The notes: generated from the sequence alone by a model not told the origin. DNA of 64,000 nt from Glandiceps talaboti (GCF_964340395.1 NC_135562.1:12657043-12721042), one strand, 5' to 3'. Shown: positions 1-11,649, numbered from the stretch's first letter. Translations and numbers: made by a program.

Positions 1-400
1 ACAGGATGTAGAAAACTCGAAGACCAGATTTAAACTGAATGACTTCCATAAGGAATTTCATGATTTATGCAAGAAACTTGGCTCTATATCTGTGATTCGT
101 CAAGTCTCAATGAAAGTTAGTTGTCAAAAATGTTGTTGAAATGCCCGCCACGCTTCTATTCTCACCACAGGAAAGCTTGTCATCCTCGACTTCATTCGGC
201 TTTCGTGATCCCGTACATACCCAGGATATGGCATGTGCGTGTTGAACTTCCTTCTGTCCCACCACGAGTTTACACATTCCTTTCACTACTCAAGATTTTG
301 TTGAGTGGCGCGCCCTCACTGTACACTAATTATATAGAGGTCAATGTATAGGTCACCATTATTGATACATTGTCGCGAAATTTTCTTCTTAGGCTAGACG
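1..400. repeat. Dispersed repeat, start of window
   Basis: The stretch from about 25 to 300 is shared with 36820-37380 and in part with 11370-11470: the phrases CTCTATATCTGTGATT and CTTTCGTGATCCC recur in the same order with scattered differences. It opens with a decayed CCAGATTTAAACTGAATG, the left end of the family P element described at 13085. No host gene is visible. The open frame across 121-351 is only the repeat read in one frame. Confidence 0.55.
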
Positions 401-734
401 AGGCTTTGTCTATTTTCCATATTTTGACCACACACATTTGGGTATAAATTATAGATTATTACACTTGATAAATATGTGAGTGTATTTATATCCTGAGATA
501 CACAGCTAGATAAATGATTATGTACATTCCTTGCAACAAACAGCGGTAGTTTGTTATCGAGAGAAATCGGAAAAGAACACGGTAAAAGGAGACGGTTCGA
601 GGTCAATATAATACTTCCTAAACTTCTTATCAAAAATCTAAAAAGACACGATTTCTCTTTATTCATCTGCGCATTAGTGTGAAATTTGAAAATGATAAGT
701 CCATAAACATTTCACCTGTTTGTGAACTCCGCGC

Positions 735-845
735 TCATTGTAAACCTATTTTAAGGCCAAGAAACACTTAAATACCCTGCCTCAGTCTTCTTTTTTCTCA
801 TGTTTGTCCAGCCAATGCAGAGTGTAGATCCAAGGGAAACACAAA
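735..845. repeat. Dispersed repeat segment (shared with 12300-12370 and 39110-39125)
   Basis: Phrases such as TTTTAAGGCCAAGAAA and TTTCTCATGTTTGTCCAGCC recur near 39110 and 12320 in the same relative context. It looks like an internal part of a larger interspersed element that also carries family P ends. Confidence 0.45.
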
Positions 846-914
846 ATAAGGTTGGCACGTACGAAACCCCTGAAAACAGAGTCTTTCTCAGTGTAGAGCT
901 ATGTAGAGCACGAG

Positions 915-1148
915 TATAAAGTTGGCGTCAGATTCAGATTCAGGTAGTGTCATATTGAGTGTCAGATGGCCTCAGATCCGAATACACCTGAAGGCAGTGA
1001 AGCAGAATCCTTCCCTGTAGTCTCAACGGTATTATTTCAGGTTTGAGTCTGTCTGGTGTCTTCGGATCTGAGGCCATCTGACGCTCAGTATAACATTCAT
1101 AAGATAACGCTATCTGAATCTGAATCTGAATCTGACGCCAACTTTATA
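915..1148. mobile_element. Foldback MITE, 234 bp
   Basis: The left end begins TATAAAGTTGGCGTCAGATT and the right end is its reverse complement, AATCTGACGCCAACTTTATA. The complementarity continues inward through GGCCTCAGATCCGAA / TTCGGATCTGAGGCC, so the element can fold on itself over most of its length. The outer TA pairs may be a TA target-site duplication. Half-copies of the same family lie at about 25270-25372 and 27207-27320. There is no coding capacity, so it would be a non-autonomous DNA transposon. Confidence 0.7.
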
Positions 1149-1159
1149 TTCGTTTGATC

Positions 1160-1375
1160 GATTAATTACTCAAATCGGTTATTAATATTCATCGGATTAT
1201 TACAAAACCTTATCAGTTCTTGCTATTACCCTACGGAAGATGTCTATGAAATTTCGTTTGAATTGATGCAGCCGTTTTTTTCGGAAATCGTGATACAGAC
1301 ACATACATACACACATGCACAGACACACAGACTTCATCGCTATATTAAGACCTTCCTTATGAAAGGCAAAAATGC
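1160..1375 (+). mobile_element. Family P element, 3' fragment
   Basis: This carries the family P right-hand module: TTAATATTCAT, then a CAGTTCTTGCTATTACCCTA block, a GATACAGACACATACATA tract and a decayed right end CCTTCCTTATGAAAGG. The same order is seen at 12650-12975 and 40315-40490. Confidence 0.6.
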
Positions 1376-1509
1376 ATCAGATGTTCTCAAAGAGGCATTC
1401 AATAAATGATTGGCATTCTAGAAACATGCCAATTATGTAACATCATTAGAAATGTACATGAGAAAATATGAATAAAATGGATATATTGAAGAATAAATCA
1501 TTTTTTCTC

Positions 1510-1514
<5 letters not shown>

Positions 1515-1589
<75 letters not shown>
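1515..1589. repeat. (TA)n microsatellite
   Basis: About 37 uninterrupted TA dinucleotides. Confidence 0.98.
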
Positions 1590-1591
<2 letters not shown>

Positions 1592-2147
1592 GGAACCACA
1601 AAATGTGATTTGTAAGATATATATAATGGAGATAAAATCAAACAAAGGAAATAAAATCAAACAAAGGAAAATTTAAAACTAATTTTGCAAACGAATTAAA
1701 TAACAAAAATCAGGTACTTAATATAAAAACCAATTGTTACAAACAAAACCTAGCAATAATCACAATATAACACTATTAAGAAGTGACTTGCAATTGGATG
1801 ATAAAATAAACCAAAGTCTTATATTTTGGAATGATAGGCTGACACCATATTTTACTGGATATCATAGAGATGTTAGTAAACTATGGAATAACACACAACA
1901 AATAGACTATATAGATATTGATGTAAAATGGTTTCTAACTTCAAGATTTAATTGGTTCCACATTGATATCATCATATACTTTATCATATATTGCAATATA
2001 TGGAGTTTTGATTCTTTAAATATTGCAAATTTCCCAATTAGTAGTATAATATTAAGTGGAGGAATGAAAACATCATCAGACGACATATTATTTCTTTTTT
2101 TTAATTTAAAAAGAGATGAGTTTTGATAAAGTGTACCCCAAAGTGAT

Positions 2148-2516
2148 CAATTACTAAGGAAATCCCGTAATGACTCATTGGTTAGCAAACTCAGTACATG
2201 TTTAACATATTGCAACCCCCCCCCCCCCCAAATGAGTCATCAGTCAGTGAACTCGGTATATGTTTAATATATATAAAAAAAAAACCCTAGTGACTCATCA
2301 CTCGATGAACTCAGTGCATGTTTAACATGTTAGAAAACATATATTGACTCTTCAGTACATTAGTACATGTTTAACATTATGAGAAAACCCCTAGTGACTC
2401 GGCAGTCAGTGAACTCAGTACAGCTTTAATACATGGAAACCCCCTAATGACTCAATAGTCAGTGAACTCGCTACATGTTTATCGTATGAGAAAACCCCTG
2501 ATGTCTCATCAGTGAG
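2148..2516. repeat. Degenerate tandem repeat of about 60 bp with AP-1-like sites
   Basis: About six diverged units follow the pattern AAAACCCC-TAGTGACTCATC-AGTCAGTGAACTCAGTACA-TGTTTAACAT. One unit carries a C run at 2216-2229. Four units keep a perfect TGACTCA or TGAGTCA, the AP-1/bZIP consensus; others are mutated at one or two bases. Whether the motif is functional or only part of the repeat cannot be told from sequence. Confidence 0.7.
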
Positions 2517-2519
2517 TTA

Positions 2520-3768
2520 ACACTATGATATGACTATATCTGTTTTAGTTTCTGATTTTCAAAAACGAATACTGTCAACATTTATATGTCATCTTTTTAT
2601 ACATTCCAAACTATCCAAAAGTATCATCCAACTTTTTATATTTCCCAACTGCCATGAAACCATCATACGATACCATGTTTCCCCTACAAGAGGGTCACTA
2701 ACACAATTTGTCAGCATAAAAAACTGTACAGCTTACAAACTATCTTATCTCTCCCATATTACATAACTGAAATTAAAAATGGTGAAAAAATAGTTTTTCA
2801 TCATTTTGCACCATTCTTACTCAAATATTGTCAATATTTATTACCAACTGCTGTGCAACCATCTTCAGTCCGGCACCACTCCAAAACGGGAGGTTAGAAA
2901 ACCTCCAAAGTTTGAGTGTTCCACTGCTCATGAATATTAATGAGATAATGCGGAAGTCGCAAACTTCGCTTGAGGAAGGGTCTACTAGGGGTAAATTTCT
3001 GCCTACGTTCATAGCTCATCTTGGACTTTGTTAAAAGGTAAACATCTCAATGATGGACAGCTGTATAACTGTTGATTTTCAGCTTGTTAGATTCAAGGGT
3101 TCATCAGATATGAGCAATCAAAATATACTTGCTGTGTGCTGAAAATTCCTTTGTTTTTTGTCACTTAATCATCACGCGCAATCATTGTTTCATTTGACAG
3201 TGCTTGTCTCGACGTATTTTTGTTTTCAAAGATATATGTTTTGTAAGGTTGCAGAACGGAAAGTAAGCTTTCCATTGATGTATAATGCATGAAGATTGGA
3301 CGATGGGGAAAAATTGGGAATACTTTTTAATATCACCATGTGTATATACGGACAACCACGCACCAAGCGTGGACGGTTGGATACCTAACATTTTTCATTT
3401 GGTTTTTATTCAAACATAATTATGATTGCCGTTTCAATGGCTTTCAAGTTAAAAGAAATAAATGCATACAATTACAAGGTATTTCCAATGAAATGTTGAA
3501 GTTTTTTACGAAATAAGGAAACATACGGAGCAATGAGATATCCAATTAAACGATGCGTATCACATCATGACAGTGTCCATCACGTACGTTCGTCCGGACC
3601 GCCCATCTTGCACAGACTAGTCGAGTATGGTGAACTTACTAATATTAGCGATAGGGAATGAACATGAAGGTATCATGTTTACCATTTGGGCCATTTTCCA
3701 GCTTTAGTTTAGTTCTTATTAGATATCGTAATTCTGGTAGTTTTGCTGTGTATTTAATTTAAGGGAGA
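2520..3768. other. No gene seen
   Basis: Short open frames on both strands overlap each other, with no recognisable domain or convincing splice frame. The phrase CGGAAAGTAAG near 3257 recurs near 5330, pointing to another old dispersed repeat. Confidence 0.4.
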
Positions 3769-5085
3769 ATGGCCAAATCTGGACCACTGAAACTTAAAAA
3801 AGAAAACATGACAGTCCCCCAAAACACCTCTAACATACAACCTTTTATAATTAGATGTGCCATTGATTGCCATTTAAAATGGTTTCGAAGCTATCTCAAC
3901 AGACGTCCCCAGACGATTAAATGCGGAGTGCCAAAGAGATCTATCCTCGGTCCTACTCTTTTCCTTATTTACATAAATGACATAAGCAATTCTACAGACT
4001 ACTTTCAATTTAGGTTATTCGCTGATGACAAATTTATTCAGATTAACTCACATGAATGCCATAAATCTTGTCATTATCAATGCAGAATTCAATAAGGTAG
4101 TTACTTGGTGTTTGGCTAACAAACTTATAGTAAATGAAGGGAAAACTAATTTCATGCTAATAAGTACGCCTCAACGTCAAATACCTTTGCAAGGTAGTAT
4201 CTCTGTCAATATCACACAAATAGAGCGAGTTTCCACAGCCAGTTATCTTGGTGTAAGTATTGATTCTTCACTTTCTTGGAATTGTCATATTAACAACATA
4301 CTAAAAGTTGTAACCCCAAAGATCGGAATCATTTCAAGAATTATACATTTTGTTCCCAAGTCAATACTAATTACCATTTACAACACATTCATTTTACCGC
4401 ACTTAACATATTGCATAGAAATCTGGGGCAACACTTACTTAACTATTCTGGACCCACTTTTCCGTCTTTAAAAGAAACTCTTTCGTCTTATAACTTTCTC
4501 TGACTTCCATGCTCACTCCGCACCACTATTCCGAAAACTTGACATCTTCCTTAACATCTTTCAACTATGTGAATTCTACTCCTGTATAGTTGCCTTTGAC
4601 CTGACGAATAACCACTACCCCCACGATATAGAGACATACTTCCAGTATCCCGTAACAACATATTCAACACGCCAAGCATATCAGGGTAATTTCCGCATAC
4701 CACTAACCCGTTTAAGAGTTACTCAACAGAACTTCCAATACGCCATAACTAAGCACTGGAACTTATTACCAACATCCCTCAAACGTATAAATTCAAGAAA
4801 ATCATTCAAAGAGGAACTAAGAAATCACATAGTATCTAAGAGCTAAGGGCTTGTTTGTTTTGTTTTTGTTTTGTTTGTTTACAGTTAATTGGATTCGAAA
4901 AACAATCGCTTAATGACATCCATATCAACAAAGCACCTGGTAACATTTAAGTCCTCTTAATGACATAGAACAACATGACCCGACCTGTCATGTTGTCCCA
5001 TTAATCAATTGACCTTAACACGTGTGTGTTGTTTTCATTTGGTTCACATTTGTTTATATACCAATAAAACATTTATAACACTTGA
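3769..5085 (+). mobile_element. 5'-truncated CR1/Jockey-group LINE
   Basis: The reverse transcriptase of a non-LTR retrotransposon survives in two overlapping frames. The first frame (3860-4060) has HLKWFRSYLNRR, CGVPKRSILGPTLFLIYIND and the catalytic-box remnant RLFADDK. The second frame (4055-4471) has VTWCLANKLIVNEGKT, SYLGVSIDSSLSWNCHI and YNTFILPHLTYCIEIWG, the usual post-palm and thumb blocks. After a stop at 4471 the C-terminal region continues to about 4846, ending with a WNLLPTSLKR-like block. A frame change at about 4060 and the early stop show it is dead. Everything upstream of the palm is missing, which is typical 5' truncation on insertion. The 3' UTR runs to about 5085. Confidence 0.85.
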
Positions 5086-6063
5086 AGTATTCTCTGTTAG
5101 TTTGAAGCACGCGTTTGTGTCTTTGTTATCCTTTACTACTTGTGCTTTGCAGACGTTGTAGACAATGTTGTACTACTTCTTAGACTTAACCACATTCATG
5201 AACGCTTTTGATTTTGCCTTAGCTGAATATTGAGTGCATCTGTATGTAGGTTTATTATCCTGGCCCATCTCGAAGGTGTATTTGTTGAACGAGGTTCCTG
5301 CCCACAGAACTAAGACTACATGTTTCATTCGGAAAGTAAGTTCCCCATTTTGGAATCCAGTGTGCTAGGGACGAAATTAAAAAGAGAATTTTAAAAATAA
5401 TATCATTATAGATTTTCAACTGGTAACTTGTAATGAATGTTGATCTATGGTCAGTATTCAATATAAATTCTACTTATCCTTATACTTGCACAAGAGGTTC
5501 GCTAAAAAGTCATATAACTGAGGCTTCAGTTGTGTATATATTTGAAGTCGAAATTTACTCCACCAGAAAATTAAAACATTCCTCGAATATATTACAGGAA
5601 ATGGTTCCGAGAAATTAGGGGTACGAGTTACAACAATAAATTACATCTCTTCTGATCAGTGAGGGGGATTATGTCAGTGGCAAAATTATATAAATATACA
5701 GTAGCTCTGTCTGTGTTGAAAATGAAATGAATAGGACTAAATAAAAAAAATACATAAAAATGCAAGACAATGGGTCAGAAAGATGTAAACCATCAAAATG
5801 CCGCTTAATATTTGTCTTTTGAGGTTTCTTTTTGTTGTGGGTACGGAATTCCAGATGTGGATAGCTGTATATGTAAAAGTTTGTTGGTTAATTTACAAGT
5901 GCACTTTTCGAATCAGTAGGTTGTCATTTATTTTAACTCTGGTCTGATAGCTTTGGAACAACTAGTTAATAATGTAGTGGTCGAGAGTCTGTATACAACA
6001 ATCGTGTTTTAGCCTTTAGGTCAAAGATGAATATCCAAGTTTGAAGTGAATGGGCATTACTTA

Positions 6064-6066
<3 letters not shown>
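5086..6066. other. No gene seen
   Basis: AT-rich sequence. The phrase GATTATGTCAGTGGCAAAATTA at 5669 matches the body of the SINE at 6620-6891, so a worn SINE fragment may be present at 5660-5700. Confidence 0.4.

Positions 6067-6131
<65 letters not shown>
6067..6131. repeat. (CA)n microsatellite
   Basis: About 32 CA dinucleotides; the open frame through it (a poly-His/Thr peptide) is an artefact. Confidence 0.97.
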
Positions 6132-6135
<4 letters not shown>

Positions 6136-6499
6136 CACACACACATATTATACATATCCAAATGTATGGTCAAGATCTTCTGGTGTACAGTGCTTGATAC
6201 AGATGTGGAGCTTGATAAGTTAAAGAAGAAAAGGTGGATTGGTTACTTTGTTATATTCGATTCTCCACTACAAATTTGTTTTGTATGGCCATTATAGTCA
6301 CACTCGTCAGGTGGGCAAATGCGAATATTTCAAGGTGTCAATAAACTAACATCCGAACTTAGATCTGGTAATATTGACCAGAAGAATTGGTTACAGAATT
6401 GTCCTGAACTTATATCAAATTATGTATGTAATATTTTATTCAGTACAAGAAATGTTTAACTATTAAATAACACAAAAGCAATTTCATGCTATGGCAATA

Positions 6500-6600
6500 G
6501 AAAACATTACAAATTTAAGTACAACACATTATTTAGGGGAAACTGAACGATCTCTGAAGGCTAAATTTCAGGACCATAGACTACTACACATTCTAAGCAC
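6500..6600 (+). pseudogene. Penelope-like element, GIY-YIG endonuclease remnant, part 1
   Basis: The plus frame reads THYLGETERSLKAKFQDHR. This matches the YIGET(K/E)RSLK-x-RF-x-EH block of the GIY-YIG endonuclease fused to the reverse transcriptase of Penelope-like retroelements. The expected second half of the domain appears 300 bp downstream, after an inserted SINE. No reverse transcriptase block is recognisable upstream, so only the C-terminus of the element remains. The frame has lost the usual start of the domain (CGY-YIG strand), so no activity is expected. Confidence 0.65.
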
Positions 6601-6619
6601 CCAGACACATACACCATTT

Positions 6620-6891
6620 ATAGTAATAGTAACAGTAATCTTTATTTATCCAAATAAATTTGGAAATTGTTGATTATGTCAGTGGCAAAATTACACAAGA
6701 GCAGCGCCCTAGTGCTGAGAAAGCAGGAGGAAACCGGAGTACCAGGGAAAACCTACGTTGTTCGTTCGTGGCAGGGACAAACTGAGCATCATCATCCTTC
6801 CTTCCTACGCCCAGCCAACACCTGGTGGGTTCGAACCCAGACTGCGTAGGTAAGAGGCGTACAAGCTAACCGCTCGGCCACCGACAACTCC
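6620..6891 (-). mobile_element. tRNA-headed SINE
   Basis: Read on the minus strand, the element starts near 6891 with a tRNA-like head. An A box (TGGCCGAGCGGTTAGC) and a perfect B box (GGGTTCGAACCC) are set at the spacing of a tRNA gene; these form the internal RNA polymerase III promoter. The A box resembles serine/leucine tRNAs. The body contains GGTACTCCGGTTTCCTCC, and the 3' end is an AT-rich tail with TTACTGTTACTATTACT. It has inserted into the Penelope-like remnant, with endonuclease-coding sequence on both sides. The tRNA cloverleaf is not intact enough to call this a tRNA gene. Confidence 0.75.
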
Positions 6892-6892
6892 G

Positions 6893-7090
6893 GATGGATT
6901 CTGTAACCACCCATGACTGTGAACCATCTTGGTTTGAACGGGAAGTTAAGGTAGCAATAAACATCTGGATTTCGAACCTACTTCAAACCGGGATGGGACC
7001 GTTTCAATCTTTCACATACTTGGGACCAGGTGTTAACATCACCTACTCAGTCCTTACCGAAAAGACGAAAGCTTTAGACAGAGTTTCCTA
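6893..7090 (+). pseudogene. Penelope-like element, GIY-YIG remnant, part 2
   Basis: The plus frame reads DSVTTHDCEPSWFEREVKVA followed by INIWISNLLQTGMGPF. This corresponds to the end of the GIY-YIG module in Penelope-like elements, where a W-x-x-R-x-x-KEA-I-x-I block is followed by a P-x-LN-R-D-x-G segment. It continues the frame interrupted by the SINE at 6620-6891. Stops follow at once, so the element is inactive. Confidence 0.65.
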
Positions 7091-7431
7091 AAACCTGTTT
7101 GTATTGGGTATTGGAATGTTTATACTACATTAATATAGCTAATACTCCAGTTTAACATAAACAGCTTTAATGATCTTTGCATGTAAATAACTATTTTAGG
7201 AATACAAATGTGTCAATTAATAACAAAAAACCATGGATTCCATTAATACAAATATATGCATGCAAGTGTATTTTATTGAATAGTGCAACACTATAGTGAA
7301 TAGTGCAACACATTGTCATCTTTGTATCAGGTTTACATAAAATTCGAATTACAAGTCAGAGAAACGATATATAATTTATGTTTGGAAGGACGCATGAACG
7401 CACAAAGCCACACACTAGTACAAAAACTTAC

Positions 7432-7601
7432 CTCTTTCTTCAACCTCGTTTGCTCTTCTTCTAGCAGCTTTATACCTTGGTCCAATAAGTCAAAGTCAGT
7501 TCCTTGTAGCTTACTTTTGTAGTAATCTTTCAATCCAACGATTGCCGCTTTATTAATAAATGTACAGTGTATATCGTGAATCTGTTTCTTTGTTTTTCTT
7601 T
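7432..7601 (-). CDS. Gene A, exon 3 (unrecognised family)
   Basis: A 170-nt minus-strand exon lies between a good acceptor (pyrimidine-rich tract ending TATACAG) and a strong donor (AAAGAG|GTAAGTTT). It enters in phase 1 and leaves in phase 0, which fits the phase-1 exit of the exon at 10007-9803. The peptide begins RKTKKQIHDIHCTFINK, continues AAIVGLKDYYKSKLQG and ends in a charged helical stretch, DLLDQGIKLLEEEQTRLKKE, which could be a short coiled coil. I do not recognise the family. No downstream exon was found, so the 3' end of the gene is open. Confidence 0.5.
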
Positions 7602-8515
7602 CTGTATAAATAGAGATGAAGATAGTTGTACTTACTATAGCTGCATGTGTCGATCACAAATTATAGCATGTCAGAATTGTATAGAGTTTTTTTTGCTGGA
7701 CAACGTTAACGATGTTGTTTATAATTACATAATCAGAATAACTAAGATATATGGGGAGAACAGAGCTAATATGCAATAATAGTAGCTAACTATTATCCAT
7801 AGGCTTAATCGAAGGGATTATGGAGGGCAAAAGTCTTAACTTATATTTTCATGGATTTGCGATGATTATAGTGTGGCGTATCAGGGTCTCTTTCTATAAT
7901 GATGTGTTTGGCGAGACAAAATTTATTCTTGTGGTGGTATATCGAAACCAACTCATCATTCTTGAGTAATTATATTTTTAACACTGTGATTATTCATAAT
8001 TCTTTTTTCAGTTAAACACAAATTACATTCAGTTTGTGTTATTTGCATATGCCGCCCACAGGGCGTTCTTTTCTTTCAGGCTCCAAACATATAAGGATAG
8101 CTCTTTGCTGTTTTGATGTCTTTTACGAGTTTAGAACAAGACGTCATGTATGCATTTAAAAGTTTTTTTTCTGTACTTTGTATTCATTAGCAACCTTAGG
8201 TATTCATGATCATATCATGTATATTTGCGAAAGATGACCATTGGTACGTTCGTAAAGTGTCCACTGCAACATGCTACAAGAAACAAGTGTATTTATTTAC
8301 ATCTGTATACAAATGAGGTGTTGGCTTGCGTAATACACGTGCCTAATTAGCATGAGGTCAATTGGTCACGTGGTACTGGTCAGCGAGATCTCGAAGGCTT
8401 GTTTGAAAAGTTTCGCGTACTCGAGTTGTATTTGACTGTTTTTCGGAGGTAATTAGGGTAGTGTCGAACATATCTTTGGTCTTGAAGGTTCCGTAATATA
8501 TGTCGGAGTTCGGAA

Positions 8516-8534
8516 ATGCCCGATATTTTGGCAG
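8516..8534 (+). CDS. Candidate first coding exon (start codon plus donor)
   Basis: An ATG opens MPDILA and runs straight into a consensus donor, GGCAG|GTAAGG. The preceding few hundred bases contain CpG-bearing sequence (CGCGTACTCGAG and neighbours) unlike the AT-rich surroundings, as might be seen at a 5' UTR or promoter. No second plus-strand exon can be joined convincingly, so this may be a chance match. Confidence 0.25.
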
Positions 8535-8604
8535 GTAAGGCGTTATTTAGCAGAAATATTCATTCAACTTTGCGATTCCGTCTATTTGCATTTGCATTAG
8601 AGGA

Positions 8605-8685
8605 ATTGTAGCGTTTGTTTCGGGTTAGACATCAGAATGAAAATAGGCACGAAAAAGCCCTCAAAATCACATCAAACGCTACAAT
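8605..8685. mobile_element. 81-bp MITE with 13-bp terminal inverted repeats
   Basis: The ends are ATTGTAGCGTTTG and its exact complement CAAACGCTACAAT. A second copy at 34787-34877 shares the ends and internal phrases (ACATC-GAA, CCCTCAAAATCACA) but is diverged. It has no coding capacity. Confidence 0.6.
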
Positions 8686-9263
8686 TATTGCAGCTAACAT
8701 TTGACAACAATGAGCTCGAGATGGCGTCAATTTCAACCGACCATATGAAGACCTGCAATCACCACTAACGCTCACAGTATACAGAAGAAAATGTCATTCT
8801 TACAGGCCAGCCAGCGACATGTCATTTGAACCACTCCTACATCAGAAACACCCATTTTGTCTTGACAGAGTGTGTGACCAAACTCAAACGAATGGCACTT
8901 CAAGTTGATTCTGGAAAATAGTGTAACGTTCTTTTACATTTGAGAAGTCTGCAACTTCATTGTGGCCGTGTCGAGTTTGGCCTACACCAGCTGGCGGAGT
9001 TGTGTTGCCTGTTGCTGCTGTGTCTGACTGTACAAGGTGATGATTTTTCTTAAACTTGCCTGTTGTTTTTTTATTTATTGTCACAAGAAGGAGGTGGCGA
9101 TGGCCGAGTGGAGCAAGCCCCAGTAAATCGTCTGTAATTGCTCAGACCACCTCGGTAAAGGTTGAACAGTCAAGTGTGAGTGACGAACAATAGGAAACCG
9201 AAAAAATGAAGTAGCCACCAACCGTACAAAGGAATTCAGATCTCGCATAAAGTGCTTTGTTTT

Positions 9264-9264
<1 letters not shown>
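8686..9264. other. No gene seen; possible SINE head at about 9095-9180
   Basis: GATGGCCGAGTGGAGCAAG at 9099-9117 resembles a tRNA A box, but no B box follows at the right distance. It may be a worn SINE. Nothing else is recognisable. Confidence 0.3.

Positions 9265-9328
<64 letters not shown>
9265..9328. repeat. (ATC)n microsatellite
   Basis: About 21 perfect trinucleotide units. Confidence 0.97.
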
Positions 9329-9329
<1 letters not shown>

Positions 9330-9802
9330 TTAAAAACAACTATTCAGGTCCTTAAAAAGAATGATTCACATGGACATACTTTCCAAGCTTTCTTTGATTG
9401 GTAATCTGTTTTGGTCTGGGCCCATTTCTCACCTCATAAACGAATGTTTGTCGTGCCTGGTCCGCTACTGGTAAGACGTCAGCATATATTATCTTGCTAT
9501 TATCTAAAATATTGATTGTACATTCCAATTGGAGTTAACCAACCACTTCGATTAGTGAGGAACTGCGTGATTCAGATCATATTAAATAGATTTGCAAACA
9601 AGTATAATTATCGCACATAATTTTACCAAAAATATAGCTCAGGTTCTTATCTTGGAATGTGAGCGACTTACGCATTTACGCATACACAGAAACACGGAGA
9701 AACACCACTATTTTATAATTTTCACTCACATTAATTAAAATGAACCATATCTCTGCGCACCCACAGAAACTTATGCGTTCACGAAATCAAAAACTTTCTT
9801 AC

Positions 9803-10007
9803 CCATCACTCCAGATCCATCTTCATCTGCCTGTTCTTTAGTCCTTTTCAGCGTTTCATAAGTTGACTCGAGTCTAAAGATCTCTCTCCATACAAGTTCC
9901 CCCTTATCATTAAATGCAACTTCATACTTGTTTTCCCCTTTACCAGATTTTAGTTTTACGTTGACCCCTTTCCTACAACTCACAGTTATTTCTGCATTCA
10001 TGAGGAC
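9803..10007 (-). CDS. Gene A, exon 2 (unrecognised family)
   Basis: A 205-nt minus-strand exon enters in phase 0 after TTTCCTCAG and leaves in phase 1 at GATGG|GTAAGAAAG. The peptide starts VLMNAEITVSCRKGVNVKLK, continues SGKGENKYEVAFNDKGELVW and ends in an acidic, helical part (KRTKEQADEDGSGVM). It aligns with gene B exon 2 (23165-22964): same entry and exit phase, 68 versus 67 codons, shared VL-NA-I-V-C start and a V-LKSG-E core. The predicted opening beta strands suggest a small folded domain, but I cannot name it. Reading through the donor hits a stop after ten codons, which favours splicing there. Confidence 0.6.
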
Positions 10008-10727
10008 CTGAGGAAACATATGAATATTAAAGATAGCAATCCTAAAGTAACACTTAATACCAAACGATGAGACAGATGTAAACATAATACCTTCCGTAAT
10101 AGGGATATAAAACAGCTACTGTGATTCTTGTTCCTGTATGCTTTTTCGCAATGCAATATTATGAGCTAAAGTACCTGATATATGCTTCATTATTTAGTTT
10201 TATTAATCATCGAAATAGATTATTAGAGATAAAAACTAAACCAACACGCTCTACAGAATACATTCACTCTTATTGTCATTAATCTATGGACTGTATCGTA
10301 TCAAATTTGAAGTTGACTAAAATGATCAATTATACAAATGAGTCCTAGACTCATTTTAGGTCCAAAAATAATAATTGCTCATCTTTCTGACATTTAATCT
10401 TTTAGCAAGGATCTACACAATCTTTTGATATTACCACAAATCTATAGTTATTTACGCCAATGCATCATTAATAATAATAATGAGAAATATAACTATTATT
10501 AAACTCAATATTGATATTTGCAACAACATTCACAACAATAATCACACGTCAACTTGCTCTTCTTATCCGTACATAAAATGTGAATGGAATATGACATTTC
10601 GGTAACTTGGCTGTTAGCCAAACGTGTAAACTATGCTATGGTGGACACAAATGGCTTAATTTAAAAAAGACATGAATTTATATTTTAAGAAGATATCACG
10701 ATCATAAAATGTTTTCCAGGTATTTAC

Positions 10728-10876
10728 CTCGTTCGTCATGTCCGAGATTAATGTGTTGCAGTACATAAGAGTTTCCATGTCATCATCAGTTAGACCGCGG
10801 TCATTCTTTAGTTTATGACTAGCATCATTGATATCTTTAAATCTTACCATCTCCCCACAGTCGATTTTCAGATCCC
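10728..10876 (-). CDS. Gene A, exon 1 found (unrecognised family)
   Basis: A 149-nt exon enters in phase 1 after TTTATTCTAG and leaves in phase 0 at AACGAG|GTAAAT. The peptide starts DLKIDCGEMVRFKDINDASH and ends LTDDDMETLMYCNTLISDM plus TNE. Gene B has an exon of exactly the same length and phases at 24831-24683, with the same skeleton: K-DC near the start, F-[KR]-[DH]-I, then L-[TS]-[DE]-L/D-D and Y-CN-L-[IV]-S. This equality is the best evidence that both are real coding exons of tandem paralogues. The phase-1 entry requires at least one further upstream exon, which I could not find. Confidence 0.6.
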
Positions 10877-11118
10877 CTAGAATAAATACAATATCAACAA
10901 ACACTGACTGGCATAACTTATTCGAAGCTAGTTATTACAAAAGTCTGTTAGTCTGTTAGTATTACATTCAACGAAACTCGAAAGACCTTATTCATTTTGC
11001 CATTGTCAATCTATGCACCAACTCATATGAAATATGAAGCATGAATAAATACAGTGCATAATCACAAGGATTCTTTACTTTCGCAAATGTCTACGACCAG
11101 AAAAAATATATAATCAGA

Positions 11119-11376
<258 letters not shown>

Positions 11377-11555
11377 TTAGCTCTATATCTGTGATTTTTG
11401 AAGTCCCAGTGAAAGTTGTCAAAAAGCTGTTCAAATGCCTGCTATATATTCTCAATAAAGTTCAAGAATTTCGTGATGCATGCCACAATGAATTGAAGTG
11501 AATTTCTATTGCTCTTAATATATGTTCGTTTTGTTTCTCGAAATCTAAAAATCAG

Positions 11556-11568
11556 ATCTGGACGGAAA

Positions 11569-11642
<74 letters not shown>

Positions 11643-11649
11643 TCCGTCC

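Noticed and set aside
1734-2126. 130-codon plus-strand open frame
   Set aside because: Very AT-rich composition (Ile, Asn, Phe, Tyr) as expected of chance frames in such DNA. No domain, no clear splice sites, and it starts from a non-ATG triplet.
6830-6891. tRNA gene on the minus strand
   Set aside because: A and B boxes are present, but the sequence cannot form a complete cloverleaf and continues into a SINE body.
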